This document shows, piece after piece, positions 42,581 to 45,366 of a DNA stretch of 45,366 nt. The stretch is from Bacteroidales bacterium (GTDB lineage: Bacteria; Bacteroidota; Bacteroidia; Bacteroidales; UBA932), in assembly GCA_022653735.1 (NCBI GenBank), contig JALCSU010000015.1:1-45366 (forward strand), in the 5' to 3' direction. The position numbers and the translations under genes were made by a program. The number at the start of each line of letters is the position of its first letter. Positions within the stretch are counted from its first letter, which is position 1. Under the pieces are notes generated by a model that saw nothing but the letters and a program-made list of their open reading frames with translations, was not told the DNA's origin and did no database searches.

Positions 42581-42741
42581 GCATCCTCCGGAAGTTATCC
42601 TGAGCGGCTTGAAAAATGCCGCTCAGTCCGAACTTCCGTCGGATGCCTTTGCCTCGATGCTAATTTTCGCCCTACTGCATTTGCGGCGCGAGGTGATGTG
42701 CCTTAGAAGTGGCTGTAGTTGCTGTGGGCATGTAAACACCG
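42581..42741 (+). repeat. Composite palindromic repeat, copy 1
   Basis: First 66 bp (42581-42646) form an imperfect hairpin with nested arms GCATCC/GGATGC, GGAAGTT/AACTTCC and TGAGCGGC/GCCGCTCA. The following about 95 bp (to GTAAACACC) matches 45053-45147 closely, so the unit is about 160 bp. Confidence 0.88.
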
Positions 42742-42925
42742 GGGATGGCAAGTGGGGTGTTTACATGCTCACCCGTTTTCCACGGCATCGTGAGGCATTT
42801 GGGCTCGCGCTGCAAAAGCATCCAGACGGAATTCTGAATGTTGGTTGCAAAATCAATATCAGTAGTTTGGGCTGTGTCTTTTAGAATACCGTCAGGATTA
42901 GTATGGCATAGTGTTGACGAAAGCA

Positions 42926-42990
42926 GCATCCTCCGGAAGTCGTCCAGCAAGGCCGAAGAATGCCATCCAGTCCGAACTGTCGGTTTGGGG
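42926..42990 (+). repeat. Palindromic repeat, decayed copy
   Basis: GCATCCTCCGGAAGTCGTCC at the left and CCATCCAGTCCGAACTGTCGG at the right match the 66-bp family; the right outer arm is lost. Confidence 0.65.
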
Positions 42991-43019
42991 GCGCTTGCGT
43001 TTCTGGATGGAGCTTTTGG

Positions 43020-44162
43020 TTAGTGGCTTGCGTCATATTCCTTGTCCCATGTGCAATAATATTCCATCTTGGGGTCTTCGAAGAGGGAAAGTTGTATATA
43101 GTTTTCTGAGGAAAATCGGGAGACTCCGACGCCGACTTGGCGGATTGGAGTGTATCCATCCCAGATTTGTGGGATGAGGGCGCGAGCTTCGTTCAGCAAT
43201 ACTGCAGTGACATCGCTGGGCGTGGGGAGCGTGCATTGTTTCTGGGCCACGGTGAAATCGGTATATTTCACGAAAACTGAAACGCATGAGGCGTGGAATC
43301 CAGACATCCGAAGGCGGTGCGCCACCACTACCATAGCCTTGAATAGTTCCTTGTCTAGGGAGGCTGAGTCGGTGATGTCCTTTGCGAAAGTCCTTTCTGC
43401 GCTGATGCTCTTTGCTGGTTGCGACTCTGTCTGAACTGGCGAATCGTCCCTGCCGTTGGCATATTCATGCATCTGGATTGCGACAGTTTTCCCGAATAAC
43501 TGCGCTAGCATTTCTGGTGCCGCCTTTGCTAAAGCACCGATCGTTCTGATGCCGTAGGAATATAGCTTATCGGCAGTTTTCTTTCCTACCCAGAGAAGAT
43601 CCTGTACTTCCAGAGGCCACATTTTCTGAGGAATTTCTTCGTGCCAGAGTGTGTGTACCTTGTCGGGCTTCTGAAAATCGGATGCCATCTTCGCCAGTAG
43701 TTTGTTGGGGCCGATGCCGACATTCACGGTGAAGCCTAGGCTGGTGGAGATTCTGTCCTTGAGTTCTGTGGCGACCTCCACAGGAGCGCGTTCACTGAGG
43801 CGTCCGCTCATGTCTATGAAGCATTCGTCTATGGAAAATTGCTGAAGGATGGGTGAGTAGCTGCGGCAAATCTCAATGAAGGCTCTTGAACATTGTTTGT
43901 ACCAGTCCCAATCTCCGCGGACGATTCGGAGGGTTGGGCAGGTCCTTAGCGCCATCGATACTGGCTGGGCGGTTTTGATTCCGAGCTTCTTTGCTGGAAT
44001 TGAGGCAGCGGCGATGATGCTTCGGCGGTCGGAGGGATCGCCGGAAATGACTGCTGGAATAAGGCGTATGTCATCTTGTCCTTCTCTCAGCATCTTGACG
44101 GCTGTCCAGCTGAGAAAGGCGGAATTGACATCTATGTGGAATATGATTCTTTCCGGTTCCAT
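43020..44162 (-). CDS. dinB: DNA polymerase IV (Y-family, DinB)
   Basis: 380 aa. Catalytic carboxylates D11 (FHIDVNSAF) and D112-E113 (QFSIDECFID); steric-gate region near VNSAFLS; HhH segment (LLWVGKKTADKLYSYGIRTI) and little-finger domain. Error-prone lesion-bypass polymerase. Flanked on both sides by copies of the composite palindromic repeat in direct orientation. Confidence 0.94.
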   Translation of the reverse strand: MEPERIIFHIDVNSAFLSWTAVKMLREGQDDIRLIPAVISGDPSDRRSIIAAASIPAKKLGIKTAQPVSMALRTCPTLRIVRGDWDWYKQCSRAFIEICRSYSPILQQFSIDECFIDMSGRLSERAPVEVATELKDRISTSLGFTVNVGIGPNKLLAKMASDFQKPDKVHTLWHEEIPQKMWPLEVQDLLWVGKKTADKLYSYGIRTIGALAKAAPEMLAQLFGKTVAIQMHEYANGRDDSPVQTESQPAKSISAERTFAKDITDSASLDKELFKAMVVVAHRLRMSGFHASCVSVFVKYTDFTVAQKQCTLPTPSDVTAVLLNEARALIPQIWDGYTPIRQVGVGVSRFSSENYIQLSLFEDPKMEYYCTWDKEYDASH

Positions 44163-44281
44163 CGTCTAGGTAAAGCTACGTCAATTGGATGATCCAGTAA
44201 TATGTTGATAGTCAGTGGCTATAGCGTCTGTTGTAAGGGTGGCATGCCATGCTGAAGCTTCTTCAATCAATATTGGTAATT

Positions 44282-44734
44282 TCAGGCGAGCAGCCGTACC
44301 AGATCCTCCAAATATGTTTGATCGATTTCATCGAAAGTGGAGAGCTGGTCGCTGTCGATGTCCAGCACTGCTATTATTTCTGCTCCGCTGAAGACAGGGA
44401 CGACGATTTCGGACTTAGATTCTTCGCTGCAGGCAATGTGTCCAGGGAATTTTTTCACATCCGGCACTACTATGGTCTTCTGAGCTTTCCAAGCTGAGCC
44501 GCACACTCCTTTGCCATATTCAATTCTCATGCAGGCAAGTGGCCCCTGGAATGGTCCTACTATGAGTTGTCGCATTGCGTTGTCTACGAGGTAGAAGCCC
44601 GTCCACCAGAAGTGAAATTCGCTTTGAATGAGGGCGCAGAAGTTGGCCATCTTGGCGATGATGTTAGTCTCTCCTTTCGCTATAGATCTGGCGCTAAGTA
44701 GCATCCTCTCGTATTTCTGTTTTTTAGTCTCCAT
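44282..44734 (-). CDS. msrC: Free methionine-(R)-sulfoxide reductase (GAF-domain fRMsr)
   Basis: 150 aa GAF domain with the three family cysteines C68 (PLACMRI), C78 (GKGVCGSA) and C102 (GHIACSEE), and VGPFQGPLAC and SEIVVPVFSG. Reduces free methionine-(R)-sulfoxide with thioredoxin. Lies 120 nt from dinB on the same strand. Confidence 0.9.
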   Translation of the reverse strand: METKKQKYERMLLSARSIAKGETNIIAKMANFCALIQSEFHFWWTGFYLVDNAMRQLIVGPFQGPLACMRIEYGKGVCGSAWKAQKTIVVPDVKKFPGHIACSEESKSEIVVPVFSGAEIIAVLDIDSDQLSTFDEIDQTYLEDLVRLLA

Positions 44735-45187
44735 CGTGAGTACAAATATACGAAAACCTTGCGATGTGGGGATAATATGGGTGATTTGCGGCAGGACACA
44801 TCTTGATTATTGGCTATCTTGCCATAGAGTTGCACGCGCTTCGGAATATGTGAGTAATTTGCGGCAGGGCACATCTTGATGCTGGGATTGGCGGTGCGAG
44901 AAATGCTCTCTTCGAATATTCCATGCTCTGTAATCCTCATGAATATCTATCCTCCGGTTGTTGACTTGACTAGGAATACCCACCATCGGCATCCTCCGGA
45001 AGTTATTCTGAGCGACTGTGGAAGGCAACCAGTCTTAACCTCCGTCGGATGCTTTTACCGATGCTGCTTTTCGCCCTGCTGCATTCGCGGCGCGAGGCGA
45101 TGTGCCTTAGAAGTGGCTGTAGTTGTAGTTGTCATGTAAACACCTGGTAAGCGTCTCCGGGATGCCGTGTAGCCGGGGCATAAAGAA
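44735..45187. other. Repeat-rich region between fRMsr and IS66
   Basis: 453 bp with no supported gene. Contains a 24-nt direct repeat ATTTGCGGCAGGRCACATCT.. (44784-44807 and 44857-44880, one mismatch) and composite palindromic repeat copy 2. Confidence 0.65.
44990..45147 (+). repeat. Composite palindromic repeat, copy 2
   Basis: GCATCCTCCGGAAGTTATTC (44990) to GTCGGATGC (45052), then about 95 bp matching copy 1, including GCGCGAGGCGATGTGCCTTA and GAAGTGGCTGTAGTTG, ending CATGTAAACACC. The inner arms have diverged, the outer ones are kept. Confidence 0.85.
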
Positions 45188-45208
45188 AGCAGGGTCATAC
45201 GCCCTGCT
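45188..45208 (-). terminator. Hairpin at the end of the IS66 transposase gene
   Basis: AGCAGGG / CCCTGCT with a 7-nt loop that includes the TGA stop, followed on the minus strand by TTCTTTA. Confidence 0.6.
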
Positions 45209-45366
45209 CTAGTTTTGTCCAGCGGTCCGGGAGGAGGTTGCGGAAGGCATCCGGCGGTGCTCCGTTGGGCATCGCTGCCACTGTGTTCAGCACATCGGAG
45301 AGATACTCGAAGAAGTTGATGCGGTGTAGGCGGCAGGAACAGGCCAGGGAGTAGAAGATGGCGCCG
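45195..45366 (-). mobile_element. IS66-family transposase, C-terminal end (element runs off the window)
   Basis: The minus strand is open from the right edge to a TGA at 45197-45195 and translates to GAIFYSLACSCRLHRINFFE followed by YLSDVLNTVAAMPNG and LLPDRWTK. This fits the C-terminal element of IS66 TnpC transposases (YS-L..SC+LN-I-PF-YL-DVL.....LLP..W). The visible part has no frameshift. The IS end would lie just downstream, between here and the palindromic repeat. Confidence 0.85.

Larger units (their letters stand above)
42367..43019. other. Repeat-filled gap between folD and dinB
   Basis: 653 bp with no supported gene. It holds in order the folD-end duplication, the 51-bp tandem repeat, the palindromic composite repeat, a CATGTAAACACC/GGTGTTTACATG inverted repeat with perfect 12-bp arms (42730-42741 and 42756-42767), a GACGGAATTCT/AGAATACCGTC inverted repeat (about 42827-42893) and a decayed palindromic copy (42926 on). 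The 91-aa open frame at 42609-42884 follows the repeat and is probably not a gene. Confidence 0.75.

Noticed and set aside
42609..42884. 91-aa plus-strand open frame
   Set aside because: It lies on the composite palindromic repeat and shows no start signal or protein-like composition.
44876..45139. 87-aa plus-strand open frame
   Set aside because: Also produced by the repeat; its C-terminal part mirrors the first copy's frame with low-complexity Val/Cys.

Overview
The window looks like chromosomal DNA of a member of the Bacteroidales (phylum Bacteroidota). Evidence: the start-proximal promoters I can find fit the Bacteroides sigma-factor pattern TTTG-N19-TAnnTTTG, Shine-Dalgarno sequences are weak, and the gene families are typical of that group (DUF4840 lipoprotein, b558-type SdhC, SARP/BTAD regulator, YtxH/holin pair, RNase R followed by an S41 peptidase, Rpn-type PD-(D/E)XK protein). 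Base composition is near 50% GC.

Layout. 1-5.5 kb: the 3' end of a SARP-type regulator, a TPR protein, an M16-fold protein without its zinc motif, DUF3109 and DUF2007 proteins and a small membrane protein. 5.6-10.5 kb, plus strand: a coiled-coil membrane protein, HemW, a YtxH/holin/small-protein trio and a three-domain aminopeptidase P. 10.6-16.9 kb, minus strand: an Rpn-family nuclease, a lipoprotein/M6 metalloprotease pair, a TrpB2-type tryptophan synthase beta chain and a lone sdhC placed directly behind a tRNA-Met; tRNA-Gln follows with its own promoter and terminator.

17.3-33.0 kb, minus strand, is the centre of interest: a tightly packed aryl-polyene/flexirubin-type pigment locus. Read in the direction of transcription it runs mgsA, a PCC-domain gene, aroB, an aroD-aroA fusion, a tyrosine ammonia-lyase, an O-methyltransferase, ACP, an LpxL-like acyltransferase, a hotdog-ketosynthase fusion, a small KS-like protein, ACP, a ketosynthase, a chain-length-factor-like KS, an EamA-like membrane protein, a LolA-like carrier, a hotdog dehydratase, a GT2 glycosyltransferase and a chorismatase. 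Six junctions are ATGA or TAATG overlaps, which implies coupled translation. Shikimate genes, a chorismatase (chorismate to hydroxybenzoate) and a tyrosine ammonia-lyase (tyrosine to 4-coumarate) together give two possible routes to an aryl starter. No ketoreductase, aryl-activating ligase or MMPL exporter is visible in the window.

33.0-45.4 kb: a DUF4840 lipoprotein, a ROK kinase-manA operon, RNase R-S41 peptidase, rdgB, recO, folD, dinB and a free-methionine-(R)-sulfoxide reductase, ending in the 3' end of an IS66 transposase.

The most unusual signal is a set of small palindromic repeats. One family (about 66 bp) has intergenic copies around dinB and one copy in frame inside the pigment ketosynthase fusion. 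A second (core ATCCTGAA-N5-TTCAGGAT, read in frame as ILNSIQD) lies inside that same ketosynthase and inside the pigment dehydratase, with a third copy between genes. These repeats appear to have added peptide segments to working biosynthetic enzymes.
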